Below, in pieces: positions 27,278 through 37,600 of a DNA stretch of 64,000 nt. The translations under genes were made by a program, and so were the position numbers. This DNA comes from Formivibrio citricus (GTDB lineage: Bacteria > Pseudomonadota > Gammaproteobacteria > Burkholderiales > Chitinibacteraceae): assembly GCF_900115065.1 (NCBI RefSeq), contig NZ_FOVE01000018.1, positions 1 to 64,000 of the forward strand, in the 5' to 3' direction. Below the pieces are notes generated by a model that had not been told where the DNA came from, made no database searches, and saw only the letters and a list, made by a program, of their open reading frames with translations. Within the stretch, counting starts at the first letter, position 1. The number at the start of each line of letters is the position of its first letter.

Positions 27278-27361
27278 ACCACGACGTACACAAAGAGCAC
27301 CAAGAAATTCGAAGAGAACCCATGGTTTTGTATTCTTGGTGGTCTTTGTGTGCTTCGTGGT
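27278..27361. repeat. Inverted-repeat element between ubiU and ubiV
   Basis: Two 29-base arms (27278-27306 and 27333-27361) match at 26 of 29 positions when one is reverse-complemented, around a 26-base loop. The arms carry the accacga..cacaaag..caccaag motif also seen near 7290. The folded RNA would sit between the two coding regions. Confidence 0.8.
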
Positions 27362-27387
27362 AAACCGTTTTTGATTTTGAGACAACG

Positions 27388-28266
27388 ATGAAACTCTCCC
27401 TCGGCCCCTTGCTGTACTACTGGCCCCGCCAGCAAACGCTGGATTTCTACGCTGCTGCCGCAAACTGGCCGGTCGATGTCATCTACCTCGGCGAGGTGGT
27501 CTGCGGACGTCGCCACGAATTGCGCGATGCGGACTGGCTGGCGCTGGCCGCCGATCTGGCCTCAGCCGGCAAGGAAGTGGTGATTTCCAGCCAGGCACTG
27601 CTGGAATCGTCGAGCGATCTGGCCGGGCTCAAGAAGCTGGCGGAGAAAGGCGGGCGGGTGGAGGCCAACGATCTGGGCGCGGTCAAGGTCGCACGCGATT
27701 TGGGTATCCCGTTCGTGGCCGGCCCGCATCTGAATGTCTACAACGGCGCGACGCTCGACTGGCTGGCGGACCAGGGCGCGGTGCGCTGGCTGCCGCCGCT
27801 GGAAATGGGAGCTGCCGCGCTGACCACATTGCTGACCGAAAAGACCTGTGCCATCGAAACCGAAGTGTTCGCCCACGGCCGCCTGCCGCTGGCGTTTTCC
27901 GCGCGCTGCTTTACGGCGCGGCATTACAACCTGAAGAAAGACAGTTGCGAATTCCGCTGCCTGCAGCATCCGGACGGCCTGATGGTGCGTACCCGCGAAG
28001 ACGCCGATTTCCTGCGCATCAACGGCATCCAGACCCAGTCCGGCGCCTGCCATTCGCTCTGGCACGACCTCTGCGCACTGCCGGCAGTCGACCTGCTGCG
28101 CATCAGCCCGCAGGCGGAATATACTGGCGAGATCGTTGCTGCTTTCGCGCAGCGGCTGGCCGGAAACACGCCTGAAACCGATTTCGCCCGCTGGAACCCG
28201 GAAGGACTGGTCAACGGCTACTGGCGCAGCCAGCCCGGCATCGCACTGGAAAAGGAAACCGCATGA
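27388..28266 (+). CDS. ubiV: O2-independent ubiquinone hydroxylation protein UbiV (U32 family)
   Basis: A 292-residue U32-family partner of UbiU. Cluster-binding cysteines are at 39, 174, 187 and 191, keeping the spacing of the E. coli protein. It starts [12 protein letters not shown] as in the family, 119 bases after ubiU with the inverted-repeat element between. The stop overlaps ubiT by 4 bases (ATGA). Confidence 0.93.
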   Translation: MKLSLGPLLYYWPRQQTLDFYAAAANWPVDVIYLGEVVCGRRHELRDADWLALAADLASAGKEVVISSQALLESSSDLAGLKKLAEKGGRVEANDLGAVKVARDLGIPFVAGPHLNVYNGATLDWLADQGAVRWLPPLEMGAAALTTLLTEKTCAIETEVFAHGRLPLAFSARCFTARHYNLKKDSCEFRCLQHPDGLMVRTREDADFLRINGIQTQSGACHSLWHDLCALPAVDLLRISPQAEYTGEIVAAFAQRLAGNTPETDFARWNPEGLVNGYWRSQPGIALEKETA

Positions 28267-28694
28267 AGCTCCCCGCCCCGCTCGCCTTCATCGCCCGCCG
28301 CCTGCCGGAAGCGCCGCCGTCTTTCGCGCTGGCCACTGCGCTCAACCTGGCCCGCCCCAAATTCTGGCCGGAAGAAGACTTCGCCTGGCTCACCGGCAAG
28401 ACCGTGCGCCTCCTGGTCAGTGATCTGGATCGCGGCGTGAACCTGACTTTCGACGGCCAACGTTTCCGCAGTGCGAGCCTGCCCGCGGATGTGACCTTCG
28501 GCGCCAGCCTTGAGGACTACCTGATCCTGGCTCGCCGCCAGGAAGACCCGGATACGCTGTTCTTCCAGCGCCGCCTCACCATTGAGGGTGATACCGAAAT
28601 CGGCCTTGCGCTCAAGAACCTGCTCGATTCGACCGATCTCGCGCCGCTTTTTGCGTTGCTGCCTAGGCCGCTGGCTGCACGATTCGGCCTCTGA
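28263..28694 (+). CDS. ubiT: Ubiquinone biosynthesis accessory factor UbiT (SCP2 domain)
   Basis: A 143-residue SCP2-type sterol-carrier domain protein. The [12 protein letters not shown] and [15 protein letters not shown] segments fit UbiT, the lipid-binding accessory protein that replaces UbiJ in anaerobic ubiquinone synthesis. Translational coupling to ubiV supports this. It completes the ubiUVT set. Confidence 0.92.
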   Translation: MKLPAPLAFIARRLPEAPPSFALATALNLARPKFWPEEDFAWLTGKTVRLLVSDLDRGVNLTFDGQRFRSASLPADVTFGASLEDYLILARRQEDPDTLFFQRRLTIEGDTEIGLALKNLLDSTDLAPLFALLPRPLAARFGL

Positions 28695-28752
28695 ATCTAT
28701 TCTTCAGCAGGCGGTCGCGCCTGCTGAACGGCATCAAGCGGGAATACTGCGT

Positions 28753-30123
28753 TTATTGCAGCATGAACGTCTCGTATTCCAGCTTTTCCAGCTTTTCGCT
28801 GAGCATGTTCATGCCGACGCAAACGACCATCAGCAGGGACAGAGCGAATCCATAGCCATACCATGACGGCCCCGCGGCAATCGAAATGGCCGTGAAAATT
28901 CCGTTGCTGGCGGCAAAAAGCCCGGTCAGCAACAGCACCAGTCGCCGCTTGTCCAGATAGAAAAAGACGTTGAGGATGGCCAGGAAAAGCACCTGCAGAC
29001 TGGCTGCGATCAGGTCGATATAAAGCAGTTGCTGGTACAGCGGGGAGATTCCCAGCCATTCAAGCAGCGTTCGCCCCAGCATGAAAACCACCAGGATCGT
29101 GATGCCCTGGATCTTCATGATTTCGCCCAGCCCCTGGCGGATCGCAAACACCATTTCGTTGCGGTGGCTTTCGATCTGCTCCAGCGAGCCGCCGTCCCGC
29201 ACCGAATCGTAGAATTTTTCGTAGTACTCGACAAAATCGGTTTCGATGCGCACCAGGAAGACGGCCATGCCAGGAATGATGGAAAGGTATGCCAGAAAAA
29301 TGGGCAGGTCGTAAATCGCGGAAGCCCGCAGCGGCCCGATCACCTGCTGGCTGGTTTCATCCGTGTACCAGAACAGCAGCTTGTCCAGCCAGATGGCGAG
29401 GTTGTACATCAGGCCGGTTCCGATCAGGGCGCCAAACATGCGCCCGCGACGCAGGAAATCGAAATCGACGAAAGCGCGGATCGGATAATGGCGCAGGACC
29501 AGGAACCACAGCCCGCAAAGCATCAGGAAATGCCCCAGCATGAACCCCGACAAGAGCCCGTTGAGCCCCCAGGGCCGCCACGACAGCGAGGCGCAGACGG
29601 TCGTCCCGTAGCCGATGGCAAAAATCCAGACGATGGCAGAATACTGTTTCAGGCCGGACAGAAAGATTGCCGCCACCCAGATCAGGCAGAGCAGCACGAA
29701 GCAGACCAGCATCAGCAACCGATAGGCCAGCTCCAGTTCCTGAAACAGGGTAAGGCAAAGCCCCCCTCCCAGCGTACCCGCAACAAGCGCCGTCAGGAAC
29801 TGGGCGCCCATGAAGTTGGGAACGATCAGGTCATCCTTGTCTTCGAACAGGCGGTCGGCGATATAGCGGGTGAAGGCCAGTTGCAGGGGGCCGGTCAAAA
29901 TGAGGCTGAATGCCAGCAGGTAAGTCACGGAAACCTGGAATTGCTGGACGTTGGCCTGCGGAACGACCACGGACAGGCTGAACAAGCCGATCAACTGCAC
30001 GCCGATGATCGACAGGATCCAGGGGCCGGAGCTGATCACGCCAGCGTAGGCATAAGCCTGCAAAAGCCCCAGATAACTTTCCTTGCGCAGCAGCTTGCGC
30101 AGCTCAAACCCAATCCCCGCCAT
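28753..30123 (-). CDS. pelG: Pel exopolysaccharide inner-membrane transporter PelG
   Basis: A 456-residue polytopic protein with about twelve membrane segments and the family start MAGIGFELRKLL. PelG is a MATE/MOP-like transporter that, with PelD and PelE, forms the inner-membrane complex secreting Pel polysaccharide. It is the last gene of the operon; its start overlaps the pelF stop (TAATG). Confidence 0.96.
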   Translation of the reverse strand: MAGIGFELRKLLRKESYLGLLQAYAYAGVISSGPWILSIIGVQLIGLFSLSVVVPQANVQQFQVSVTYLLAFSLILTGPLQLAFTRYIADRLFEDKDDLIVPNFMGAQFLTALVAGTLGGGLCLTLFQELELAYRLLMLVCFVLLCLIWVAAIFLSGLKQYSAIVWIFAIGYGTTVCASLSWRPWGLNGLLSGFMLGHFLMLCGLWFLVLRHYPIRAFVDFDFLRRGRMFGALIGTGLMYNLAIWLDKLLFWYTDETSQQVIGPLRASAIYDLPIFLAYLSIIPGMAVFLVRIETDFVEYYEKFYDSVRDGGSLEQIESHRNEMVFAIRQGLGEIMKIQGITILVVFMLGRTLLEWLGISPLYQQLLYIDLIAASLQVLFLAILNVFFYLDKRRLVLLLTGLFAASNGIFTAISIAAGPSWYGYGFALSLLMVVCVGMNMLSEKLEKLEYETFMLQ

Positions 30124-31655
30124 TAGCTGGCTTCCTGTTGTCGCGGTGTTTCATCCATGGCCTGGCGATACACGTTGCGGTACGCATCGAACATGTGGCC
30201 GTGCGTGTAATAGCGCTGCACCCGGGCGATGCCAGCGGCCTGCGCGGAATGCCATTTTGCCTCGTCGCCGAGCAGCTCCAGCGCCGCAGCAGCCAGCGCC
30301 TGCGGATCGGCCAGGCCGACCACGCTGCCGGCAGACCCCAGCGCCCGGTCCTCTTCGTCCAGCCCATGGATCAACTGGCTACAGGAGCCGACGTCGGTAC
30401 TGACCGCCGGCACGCCGGCCGCAAAGCCTTCCAGCAGCACCAGCGGCAACGCCTCGGAGATCGAACTGAGCACCACGAGGCCGATCTTGGGCAACAGCGC
30501 GTCCACTTTCTGGAACCCCAGGAATTTGACGTGCGCGGAAAGCCCCAGGCTCGAAACCAGGTTGCGGCATTCCTCGGCATATTCCGGCGCCTCGTCTTCC
30601 GGCCCGGCGATCCACGCCTCCACATCCGGCATCTGGTTCACGACCGTACGCATCGCCCGGATATAGGTTTTGACATCCTTGATCGGCACGACGCGGCCGA
30701 TCAGGCACAGCACGCGGGGCGGGGAGGCCGGGCGCAATTCGCGCAGCGCGGCAAAGCGCGGCAGATCGATGCCGTTGGGGATGTTGCAGGTCTTGGCCGC
30801 CGGTGCGCCATCGCGAATCTGGCGCAGCCTGTTGGCCTCGTACAGCGCCACGATCCTGTTCGAGGCGAGGTAGCAGGATTGTCCCAGCATTTCGAAAAAC
30901 CGGATCCAGAGCTGGCGAAAATAGCTGATCTGGGTTGATTCGCGCTGGAACACAGTGCGGTTATCCTTGATCCATTCGCTCTGGTAGAGGTCGATTTTCC
31001 TCTCCTTGGTGTAGATCCCGTGTTCGGACAACAGCAGCGGAGTTCCCGTACGGTGCTTGAGCAGGACGCCCAGAAAGCCCGCATAGCCCGTGGAAACCGT
31101 GTGATAAAGCCGGGCAGGCGGCGCTTTGGCTGCAATGTCGTTCAGCAGCCAGATCGGCGAATGCATGGCGCGGATGGTCCAGAAATAATCGACGAACGAG
31201 GGGTCGGTGGAACGGCTGCGATACTGGTCGCAAATCTGGCTCCACGCCTCTTCGCTGTAGAGGAGCATTTCCCGCGACAATTCGCCCTTTGTCAGATGTT
31301 CCAGCATTTTCCGGTACGCACCGTCGCCGGCCGGGCAAGTCGATTCGTGCTGGTAGTAGGCATGGGCCTGTTTAACCGCATCCAGGATTTCGGGGGGCAT
31401 CTTGCATTCGCGGACGGGAATCTCGGACTGGGGTTCATAGAGGTAATGTGCCTCGAAATGAACGACGTTGTCCGGCAGCGCGTATTTCATCTCGCCGTAG
31501 TCTTCGCGCCGGCTGCCCATGAAAATGATGCCGAACGAGAACTCCGGAAAGCCGCGGATAATCTGGTTGACCCAACTGGAAACCCCGCCGCTGACGTAGG
31601 GGAAAGTGCCTTCCAGCAGCAGAAGGATATCAATGACGGGGGTGCCGGTTTTCAT
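30123..31655 (-). CDS. pelF: Pel polysaccharide glycosyltransferase PelF
   Basis: A 510-residue GT4-type cytoplasmic glycosyltransferase that uses UDP-GalNAc/GlcNAc-type donors. The N-terminal LLLEGTFPYVSGGVSSW is diagnostic of PelF, and the EX7E motif (SEALPLVLLEG) is in the C-terminal Rossmann domain. The start at 31655 is chosen at the family N-terminus; upstream sequence belongs to pelE in another frame, giving a 26-base overlap. Confidence 0.95.
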   Translation of the reverse strand: MKTGTPVIDILLLLEGTFPYVSGGVSSWVNQIIRGFPEFSFGIIFMGSRREDYGEMKYALPDNVVHFEAHYLYEPQSEIPVRECKMPPEILDAVKQAHAYYQHESTCPAGDGAYRKMLEHLTKGELSREMLLYSEEAWSQICDQYRSRSTDPSFVDYFWTIRAMHSPIWLLNDIAAKAPPARLYHTVSTGYAGFLGVLLKHRTGTPLLLSEHGIYTKERKIDLYQSEWIKDNRTVFQRESTQISYFRQLWIRFFEMLGQSCYLASNRIVALYEANRLRQIRDGAPAAKTCNIPNGIDLPRFAALRELRPASPPRVLCLIGRVVPIKDVKTYIRAMRTVVNQMPDVEAWIAGPEDEAPEYAEECRNLVSSLGLSAHVKFLGFQKVDALLPKIGLVVLSSISEALPLVLLEGFAAGVPAVSTDVGSCSQLIHGLDEEDRALGSAGSVVGLADPQALAAAALELLGDEAKWHSAQAAGIARVQRYYTHGHMFDAYRNVYRQAMDETPRQQEAS

Positions 31656-32772
31656 CTTTGGTCCAGAAATCGAAAATGGGCTGCATGACATCGCCAACGG
31701 CAATGGTTTCCATGGACTGCAGCAGGGTTTTGACCTCGTCAAAGCGGCGTTGGCGAAAAGCATGCTCGGCGAGATAAGGGATGAGGCGCGTTGCCGGGAA
31801 CCCCAGCGACCGCCCTTGCATCAACGCGTCATGCGCTGCCTCCCACTCCCCGCTGCTGCCCCGGATCTTGCCCAGCAAGACCCAGACCCCGGCATCCGAG
31901 GGGGTCACATCCAATACTTCGCGGGCAAACCGGCCAGCTTCCTGCAAGGCGTATAGCTTTACATCCCCCTGGACCAGATTCTGGTAAACCAGCTCCCAAT
32001 ACAGGAAGGCCAATCTGCGGGAGATATCCGTCTTGGGCTCGGTTGCACGGCGATACTCGTCAAGCGCCTGATTGATCCGCTCGTTGATGTTCTTTTCTTC
32101 GCTGTCCAGCATGCCGTAGGCCAGCAATCGCAAATCCTCTTCCGGATCGTTCAGGAGCGTCCGCAACAAGGGACTGGAAAGCCGCTGCGGCATGGACTTG
32201 ATGGCCAGCAGCGCTTCCAGGCGGTTTTCTGCCGACGCATCCCGGTCGGAAAGACGGGCCCGGACTCCGCCGACGCCGAAACGCACGGCGACATGATCGC
32301 CCTGCAGCGTGAACTCCGGGGGAGTGACTTCGCCGAACCAGCCTTGTTCATCTGTTTCGGGCCAGAGCTGGACAGCCAGCAGAACCAGCCTCAACCCGAA
32401 ACATCCGACTTGGGGAATGAAAAACGCCAGCACAAACAACAATCCAAGGATTGTGCGGCGGGGGTGTCGGCAAGCGTCAGGCAAGGACAGGAAGATTGCC
32501 TGTGCGCAGCCCAGGCTCAACAGGGCATGCAGGGCCAGCAGCACCACGCCGTTCGTGAAAGTGACAGGCTGCTGAAGCGCCCGGGTTATCAAGACGGCAT
32601 CCAGAGCAAGAATGATGGGCGCCAGGCCAAGCCACATGAGGCTTGCATCAAAAATGGCTGCACGTCCCGGATTCCGGGCGAACCCGTGCATGGAATTCTC
32701 GCGGGAATCCGCATGCATTCCGGTTTCTGCACTCTGAAACTCGCCTGTTTTCCGGGACAGGTTCTCAGTCAC
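31630..32772 (-). CDS. pelE: Pel polysaccharide inner-membrane protein PelE
   Basis: A 380-residue protein with two hydrophobic segments (about 45-100 and 108-135) followed by a soluble region with TPR-like helices. This is the layout of PelE, which bridges PelD/PelG and PelF. The longest frame uses a GTG start overlapping pelD by 8 bases; internal ATGs at codons 19 and 28 are possible starts. Synteny fixes the identity. Confidence 0.88.
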   Translation of the reverse strand: MTENLSRKTGEFQSAETGMHADSRENSMHGFARNPGRAAIFDASLMWLGLAPIILALDAVLITRALQQPVTFTNGVVLLALHALLSLGCAQAIFLSLPDACRHPRRTILGLLFVLAFFIPQVGCFGLRLVLLAVQLWPETDEQGWFGEVTPPEFTLQGDHVAVRFGVGGVRARLSDRDASAENRLEALLAIKSMPQRLSSPLLRTLLNDPEEDLRLLAYGMLDSEEKNINERINQALDEYRRATEPKTDISRRLAFLYWELVYQNLVQGDVKLYALQEAGRFAREVLDVTPSDAGVWVLLGKIRGSSGEWEAAHDALMQGRSLGFPATRLIPYLAEHAFRQRRFDEVKTLLQSMETIAVGDVMQPIFDFWTKDENRHPRH

Positions 32773-34090
32773 GATGCCGCCTCAGTACATCCTGCAATAG
32801 CAACAATCCGCCGGGGTTGGCCAAGTCCACCTGGAAGTATTTGATTCCCGCCCCGTCGAAATCCAGTTCGTGCCGGGAATTCAGCAGGTTTTCGATCCGT
32901 GCCAGGTAGCCCTCCACCGCAGCCAGGGAATTCAGCGGCATCAGTGTGGCCAGAATGCGCGTGCGCCCCTGCTGGATCGTCCAGATCATGTCCTGGCTAC
33001 GCTGCTGCTTGCGCACCAGGTCGAACATTTCCTGCTGCTGATTGCCGGGTTTGAAGACCAGCACCACGATGACGCTGGTAATGCCGGTTTCGCGCTGGAC
33101 ACGCTGCAACTTGAAGGTTTCGTAAGCAAAATCGGGCGGACAATCCGGCATGATTTCCAGGATCGGTTCGGCAACGTCCCTGACCACGATCCGTTCCACA
33201 TAGTAAATGCCGAGCGCGCCAAGCATTTGCAGCGAGTCGTCGTTGAACGCAAAAAACGGCATCTGCCGGACCGCGAGCAAACCGCGTACTTCGCCGGTAC
33301 TGGTGGTCAGCGGCAACGCCAACAACAGCTTGCTTTCGTGGTTGTCCCCCCAATCCTGCCGGACATGACACAAGCGTCGGCGCTTGAGCGCATAAACTAT
33401 CAGCGGGTCCTCAATGCTGTAGCCATCTGCTTTGCCGACCTTGGCAACAGGACTGGCAAGCAGCTTCCCGTCCCGGCACTCAAAAATGACCGCTTCTTCA
33501 AACTGGCAAATCTGGGCCAGAAAAGTGAGGAACGGTTGCGCCACGGGCAAGTGTGCGTGTTCCTTGTTGTTCTTGAGCAAGGTACTGAGTTGGGCCAAGG
33601 CATCCCGCAAGGTGATGGGCTTGCTGATCAGGCTCTGCTCAAGCCGTTCGTGGGAAAGCCGTAACAGATGGTGGTGACGCGCCAGTTGTGCGATGCGTTC
33701 TTCCAGATAGAAGTTCAGTTCATTGACACGACGGATGCGGGTGCGCCACTGGCTACCGTATTCACCTGCCAGCATGGTCAGGATGAACCCGCCCAGGAAA
33801 TAAACGTACGGAAATTTTTCTGCTCCACCCAGCACCGGCCAGCCCAGGATCAATACGCCCCCCGATGCCATTCCAGCCAGCGTTCCATAGCGCAGCGCCA
33901 CCAGCAATGGCGCGAGCCAAGGCCAGTGGAACCCTTCCTGCAGGAAGAACGGGTTGGCCGGCTGCACCAGTTTGGCAATACCCAGCGCCAGAGCGGGGAT
34001 CAGCAATGCCTCGGACCATTGCCAGAAGAGGCGGCTGTCGACGTCCGGCGCGGAAACGAGGCGGTGCCAGAGTTTATTGATTGGTTTCAC
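32765..34090 (-). CDS. pelD: c-di-GMP receptor PelD
   Basis: A 441-residue inner-membrane protein with four N-terminal helices, a GAF domain (about 175-310) and a degenerate GGDEF domain (about 320-440). The c-di-GMP inhibitory-site motif RxxD is present as RSQD at 364-367, near the position used in Pseudomonas PelD, so post-translational activation by c-di-GMP is predicted. The GTG start overlaps the end of pelC by 17 bases. Confidence 0.94.
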   Translation of the reverse strand: MKPINKLWHRLVSAPDVDSRLFWQWSEALLIPALALGIAKLVQPANPFFLQEGFHWPWLAPLLVALRYGTLAGMASGGVLILGWPVLGGAEKFPYVYFLGGFILTMLAGEYGSQWRTRIRRVNELNFYLEERIAQLARHHHLLRLSHERLEQSLISKPITLRDALAQLSTLLKNNKEHAHLPVAQPFLTFLAQICQFEEAVIFECRDGKLLASPVAKVGKADGYSIEDPLIVYALKRRRLCHVRQDWGDNHESKLLLALPLTTSTGEVRGLLAVRQMPFFAFNDDSLQMLGALGIYYVERIVVRDVAEPILEIMPDCPPDFAYETFKLQRVQRETGITSVIVVLVFKPGNQQQEMFDLVRKQQRSQDMIWTIQQGRTRILATLMPLNSLAAVEGYLARIENLLNSRHELDFDGAGIKYFQVDLANPGGLLLLQDVLRRHRD

Positions 34091-34631
34091 TGGAACTGTC
34101 TACCAAAGGCAAACGACGGAGCAGATCCCTGGCCAATTTCTGTGCGACGGCGGAAACGGCTTCCCGGCTGTAGCCGGACTTGCCGCCTACCGCACTCCAG
34201 ACGATCTTGTCGCTGTTCAGATCCCACACCAGAAGGTTCATTCCTACAGCGGGTTCGCCATCCACGCCGACCTTGTAGCGCCACTCGTCCACACTGCCAG
34301 TCACGGCATAACGGAACCCCTGCTCCTTGGCCCAACGGCGCGCCTCTTCCTGCGAGGCTTGTTCATTGCCGAGCAACAAGCTTTCGCGCCCCATGCTGGC
34401 CGGATAGGTTGCCAGTTTTTCAAGCCCTTGCTGATGCAGAAGCGGCACGAGGATGGTCTCTGCGCGCAAGCCTGCCTGCGGAGTCTCGGTATGGTTGAGT
34501 ACCGGCAACATGACCCAGCGGGCGTTGCGCGAGAGGGAGGTTTTGCCCGAATCGGAAATATTGACGACGGCGCAAGCACTGAGCCAGAGGCAAAGGACGA
34601 GTACACACAGGCGTTGTAATGGATGAATCAT
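34074..34631 (-). CDS. pelC: Pel polysaccharide periplasmic lipoprotein PelC
   Basis: A 185-residue lipoprotein with lipobox LSAC (Cys20). PelC forms a dodecameric electronegative ring under the outer-membrane channel PelB. The length and the C-terminal SDKIVWSAVGGKSGYS region fit. A GGAG ribosome site precedes the ATG. Confidence 0.93.
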   Translation of the reverse strand: MIHPLQRLCVLVLCLWLSACAVVNISDSGKTSLSRNARWVMLPVLNHTETPQAGLRAETILVPLLHQQGLEKLATYPASMGRESLLLGNEQASQEEARRWAKEQGFRYAVTGSVDEWRYKVGVDGEPAVGMNLLVWDLNSDKIVWSAVGGKSGYSREAVSAVAQKLARDLLRRLPLVDSSSETNQ

Positions 34632-34664
34632 GGGAAAACTCCGTGTTGAGTGATTTTTTGTGTT

Positions 34665-37600
34665 TCAGTAATACCATCGGTAGGTCACACCGCCAAAACT
34701 GTTGCTTCCCCCGCTTCTCAGCAAGGAGCGTCCGCCGTATATCGAAAGGTGGTCATTGCCCAGCACGCTGCCCGCCTGCCCCAACTGCCACGCGGACTCC
34801 AGCCCGTTCAGGGAGTGGTGCCCCACCGTTCCACTCATAAAGGGGCGCCATGCCCGGGTATAGCCTTCCTGATAGGCCATTCCGTAACCCAGCGTCAGAC
34901 CGACCCGGCCGAAGCTCTTGGGCAGCATTTCGTCGGTCGTCGGAGTCTGCCCTTCCTGCACAAGCAGGGCATAGCCGGGCAATGTCTTGCTGTAGGCGCT
35001 GTAATTGGCACGCTGTCCGTAAAGCGATGCGGAGAATCCGCCCTTGTACTGGCTCGTCCAGTCCAGGCTGAGATCCGCCTGGTTGCGGGTTCCCAGCGTT
35101 TCTCCATCCTGCCCCCGCAGCCATGCCCGCGACAGGCGCAGTCGTGCTATCAGGTTCTGGCGCAAGTAATAGGCGGCACCAAGCATACCCTGCCGTTGCA
35201 TGCCTGCCAGCGTCAATAGCGCATTGTCGTTGACCGGCGTATCCCAGCCGGCTTTCCAGTCAAACTGCCAGCGACCGCTGCGCGTCTCACCTGCCAGCGA
35301 CAAGCTGTTGTAGGGCTCCTTGCCCAGATGGTGCCCGGCCGAAAGCGACAGGGCATCGCCATTCTGCTTGCGGTTTTCCAGCGTCAGAACGATTTCGCGC
35401 GTGTCCTGGAATTGCTGGGCATATTTCTGATGAGGCGCAGCAGAAAGATTCAGCGTCAGGCTCGTCGAAGGGGTAAGCATCAATCTGTCCGAGAAGGTAT
35501 GCCGCCACCCCTGCAGCTCGCCGGTTGTGTAATCGCTGCGCAGGCTGACACTGGAAGGCGAATTCGCCAGCGTCAACTCGCTCATCTGCAGATGCAATGC
35601 GTCATTGGCAGGAGCTCCGTCCAGCGAGAACCACGCCTGCTCTTCGGCGACCTTGGCATCTCCGGTCTCTGCGGCGGCAACGGTATGGTCAGACGGCTGG
35701 ATCGCTGCAACATTGCGCTCCAGCAAACGCTGCTGCGTGGTACTGTCTTCGTTCATCGAAGCGGCGCGCAATGCCAGGTAATTTGGATCGGCGAGTTTTT
35801 TCACATAACGCCGCCAATGCCAGAAACGCGCCCGGTTGTCGTCTTCCTGCCCCATCAGCCACGCATAGGCAAGCTCATCGACCAGAGCGGCATCGCGCTC
35901 CGGCGCAGCCGATCCCGGCAACAGGCTCTGCCCGGCCACTACAGCCTGAAGCAGGCGTTTTTCCGCTTGATCGACGGGATCGAGCAACAAGGACAAACGC
36001 AACTGGCGTTGCAGCACGTCCATGTTGGCAGGCGGCTGTTTCTTCAGCGCCAGCCAGGCATGTCGCCTGATGCGCCAAGCCATGTCAGGCTGGCCGGATT
36101 GTTCGATCAAATCGGCATAATCCACCAGCCAGGCCGGATCGTTCTCATGCGCGGGCAGCAATTGCCTGGACCAGAACAGCGCACGCTGCGTATTCCCCAG
36201 CGCATGCCAGCCGGCGGCAACCGCTTCAGCGAGAGGCTTGTTGGCCGAAGCCTGTTGCTCCCACTGCGGCAGCGCGCCTTGCAGCGTCGCCGCTTCGCGG
36301 CTGTCGATCAGAAACCAGAGGAGACTGGCCTTGAGTTCGGGCGAAGGAGACAACTCGTGCGCTTTTGCCAGATCCGCCCTGGCTCGCGGCATATCGCGGA
36401 TCATCTGGTGGTAACGGGAACGCAGGATCAGGAAGTCAGGATTCCGGACAGCTTCCTGCAATTTCTCCGCTTTCATGCCGGACAGCAATGCCTGGGCTGC
36501 CACTGTTTGTTCTCGATCCAGCATCAGGCCCAACGCAATGTTGAGATAGCTCAAGACCCCCGATTTTTGCCAGGCCAGCCGACTAATGGCCAGACGCTCT
36601 TCTGTCTGCGCTGGCTCCAGCATCGCCAGCAGCCGATCTGCATCGGACCGCTGCCAATCGGGAGCCTGCTGGCGCTGGCGATATGCCTCGCGGGCGACGT
36701 CGCGTTTGTCCATATTCCAGGCCAGGTCGCCGATGATGCGCCAGAACGAAGCATCCTGCTCCGTAGCATGCGCTTTGGCTGCATTCAGAACGTCAAAGGC
36801 TTTTTCCTTCTCGTCACGGCCATACAACAGCGAGGCTTCGACCATCGCCCATTTTGGATAAGCTCCGTATTGGCTTGCGAGCTGGCGATAGTCGGCAATC
36901 GCGCCATCTATATCGCCCATGCTGTGGCGCAGATAGGCGGCCTGTTCGAGCAACTGCGGACGCGGGTTGCGGGCATGGGCGTTTTCGAAGAACGCCGCGC
37001 CCTCCAGCGGACGGGCAAGCCGTTCATAGACGGCCTGGATCTCGCGCCATTCGCGGTCTTCGAGGGCACGACGCGCGGCCTGCCTGTGCCAGAGCAGCAG
37101 CAGATCCTCGTCGGCAAACAGGCTGGGGGCCAGTCTGGCCATCCCCTGCCAGCCTTCTTCGCTGTTGAACCGGGTTGCCAGTTGCCGCCACGCTGCCAGC
37201 GCGGCCTCCGGGTGCCCGGCCCATTCTGCCGCCTGGGCCAGCCTTTTGATCCAGTCCGTCTGGCCGGGAACCTGCCGTAATGCTGCAGCGGCCACTGCCA
37301 TGGCATCGCCCGGCTTGCCGTTGCCCAGAAACACTTCGTAGGCCAGCTTGTACACTTCTTCGTCGTAGGGTGTTGCCGGCACGTTTGCCGCGCGCTGGAT
37401 CGTTACCCTGCCAAAGGCAGCCGGTTGCGCAAATTGCCAGCGGGCCTGCTGCAACGAAAACGGCATCTGCTCAAGCAACGCCATTTGCAACAGCAACCGA
37501 ACGTAACGCTCGGCACTGGCGTTGTCTCCTGCTGCCCGCGACAAACGTGTCAGATAGAGCAGAACATCCCGGTCTGCCAGCCAGGGGGCTTCCATGCTCC

